Assembly (NCBI RefSeq): GCF_042767895.1
Contig: NC_091564.1
Coordinates: forward strand, 21,674,307-21,691,806
Source: Penaeus vannamei
Taxonomy: Eukaryota > Arthropoda > Malacostraca > Decapoda > Penaeidae
Reading direction: 5' to 3'
Length of the DNA stretch: 17,500 nt
The translations under genes were made by a program, and so were the position numbers. This document shows, one piece after another, positions 16,162 through 17,500 of the stretch. Under the pieces are notes generated by a model. It was not told the DNA's origin, did not search any database, and saw only the letters and a program-made list of their open reading frames with translations. Positions within the stretch are counted from its first letter, which is position 1. The number at the start of each line of letters is the position of its first letter.

Positions 16162-17126
16162 GCTAGGGACCTTGGTCCAGTACGCCTAGGCTATGTGCCA
16201 TGCTGGATCAAGGGTTGCTGTTAGCTGTGTGCTAGGGACCTTGGTCCAGTACGCCTAGGCTATGTGCCATGCTGGATCAAGGGTTGCTGTTAGCTGTGTG
16301 CTAGGGACCTTGGATTGGTACGACCAGGCTTTGTGCCATGCCAATCAAGGATTGCTGTTAGCTGTGTGCTAGGGACCTTGGATTGGTACGACCAGGCTTT
16401 GTGCCATGCCAATCAAGGATTGCTGTTAGCTGTGTGCTAGGGACCTTGGATTGGTACGACCAGGCTTTGTGCCATGCCAATCAAGGATTGCTGTTAGCTG
16501 TGTGCTAGGGACCTTGGATTGGTACGACCAGGCTTTGTGCCATGCCAATCAAGGATTGCTGTTAGCTGTGTGCTAGGGACCTTGGATTGGTACAACCAGG
16601 CTTTGTGCCATGCCAATCAAGGATTGCTGTTAGCTGTGTGCTAGGGACCTTGGATTGGTACAACCAGGCTTTGTGCCATGCCAATCAAGGATTGCTGTTA
16701 GCTGTGTGCTAGGGACCTTGGATTGGTACGACCAGGCTTTGTGCCATGCCAATCAAGGATTGCTGTTAGCTGTGTGCTAGGGACCTTGGATTGGTACAAC
16801 CAGGCTTTGTGCCATGCCAATCAAGGATTGCTGTTAGCTGTGTGCTAGGGACCTTGGATTGGTACGACCAGGCTTTGTGCCATGCCGACCAAGGATTGCC
16901 GTTAGCTCAACCCACTAGGGAGCTTGGTTCCAGTGCGCCCTTGGCTGTGTGCCACACTGGATCAAGCAGGGCTGTTAGCTGTGTGCTAGGGAGCTTGGGA
17001 CTCAGTGCGCCTTGGCCGTGTACCACGCTGGTTCAAGTGCTGCTGTTAGCCTGCTGTAGGGACTCTACTGTCAGTGCGCCCTTGGCTGTGTGCCACACTG
17101 CAGTAGAGATTGCTGTTCATCTGTTG
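16162..17126 (+). repeat. Tandem array of about 68 bp, 14 units, each with an inverted-repeat stem
   Basis: Units start GCTAGGGA and end GCTGTTAGCTGTGT. Starts are at 16162 and 16231 (69-bp units), 16300, 16368, 16436, 16504, 16572, 16640, 16708, 16776 and 16844 (68-bp units), then diverged units near 16914, 16985 and 17055. Inside each clear unit two arms pair: CCTTGGTCCAG with CTGGATCAAGG (16170-16180, 16203-16213), CCTTGGATTGG with CCAATCAAGG in the 68-bp type, and CTCTACTG-T-CAGTG with CACTGCAGTAGAG in the last. A smaller GGC/GCC stem lies in most loops. The unit length is not a multiple of three, and the long frames across it are by-products. Confidence 0.95.
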
Positions 17127-17343
17127 GTTCCACTGCACCACGTCGTGTCCTGGGAGTGTTGAGACCGTCCAGATGCAACCAGATGTTACCAGATGCTCCT
17201 GATTTTTGTTTTATGGTGATGGGATTTTTATTTAATATTACTGTTCTTTTATGATCACCTGTCAAACTTATGTCCGCTCCTTTGTGTGTGTCAGGACTCA
17301 GGCTTGCTTTTATCTTCCAGGTCTCCGCTGTTCGCTTCGACCC
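17127..17343. other. Unassigned stretch after the tandem array
   Basis: There is a short CCAGATG repeat at about 17169-17197. No recognised protein. It may be the 3' untranslated part of the gypsy element, since a possible polypurine tract follows. Confidence 0.4.
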
Positions 17344-17500
17344 AGAGTGGGGGAGGAATTCTGTAAGGTGGTCTTGGATGCTGCATCTCATCCTCTCCGC
17401 TCTCCCGCTCTGACTGCCGTGTTGGAGGATTGTCTCACGTGTCTCACCTCGGTTTTGGGTTATTTTTCTCGATTTTATTTACTTATATTGTTTTATTTTA
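17344..17500 (+). repeat. Possible gypsy polypurine tract and start of 3' LTR
   Basis: AGAGTGGGGGAGGAA (17344-17358) is a polypurine run, followed three bases later by TGTAAGG (17362), the form expected at the edge of a 3' LTR. The window ends before an LTR end could be seen and there is no 5' LTR to compare, so this rests on position and composition alone. Confidence 0.35.

Larger units (their letters stand above)
10764..17500 (+). mobile_element. Ty3/gypsy LTR retrotransposon, internally interrupted and lacking most of pol
   Basis: Pieces in order: gag (10764-11885), protease (11886-12284), linker (12285-12514), an inserted hAT-like element, linker and RT entry (15611-16161), a tandem array, then possibly a polypurine tract and LTR start (17344-17362). 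No 5' LTR is visible; the copy starts directly at the LINE tail. RT, RNase H and integrase are absent. The outer 3' limits beyond 16161 are uncertain. Confidence 0.75.

Noticed and set aside
16791..17162. Open frame of about 120 residues across the tandem array
   Set aside because: The repeat period is not a multiple of three, so the frame rotates between units. No conserved protein motif is seen, and the stem structure explains the conservation better.

Overview
The window looks like repeat-dense intergenic DNA from a marine invertebrate, most likely a decapod crustacean or a similar arthropod. That is judged from the repeat families, long (TA)n microsatellites and the absence of prokaryotic gene organisation; it is inference. 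I found no intact host gene, no RNA gene and no CRISPR array. Every recognisable protein is a broken fragment of a transposable element.

The main result is a stack of insertions whose order can be read from target-site duplications and restored reading frames. Left half: an RTE-like LINE (383-2061, resuming at 10599-10763) is split by a long terminal-inverted-repeat element (2062-10595, 3-bp duplication TCG). That element carries a cysteine-rich CXC-type remnant and is itself split by a BEL/Pao LTR retrotransposon on the minus strand (3844-9925, duplication TCAAA). A 26-bp imperfect palindrome flanked by an 8-bp duplication, probably a collapsed hAT remnant, sits in the LINE 3' fragment.

Right half: a Ty3/gypsy element starts at the LINE tail (gag and protease, 10764-12284; linker, 12285-12514). 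A 3.1-kb non-coding hAT-like element (12515-15602, duplication GTACTGTT) interrupts the linker, which resumes at 15611 in the same frame and reaches the start of reverse transcriptase (to 16161). Inside the hAT-like element a (TA)n run is split by a Merlin/ISXO2-like element (12792-14366) with an N-terminal transposase remnant and a 31-bp palindromic tandem repeat in one arm.

After 16161 the gypsy pol is missing. In its place is a 14-unit array with a period of about 68 bp (16162-17126). Each clear unit contains an inverted-repeat stem, and the two arms change together between diverged units. A possible polypurine tract and LTR edge follow at 17344-17362. The covarying array, the BEL copy with near-identical LTRs but a badly broken coding region, and the nested chronology are the observations most worth checking.
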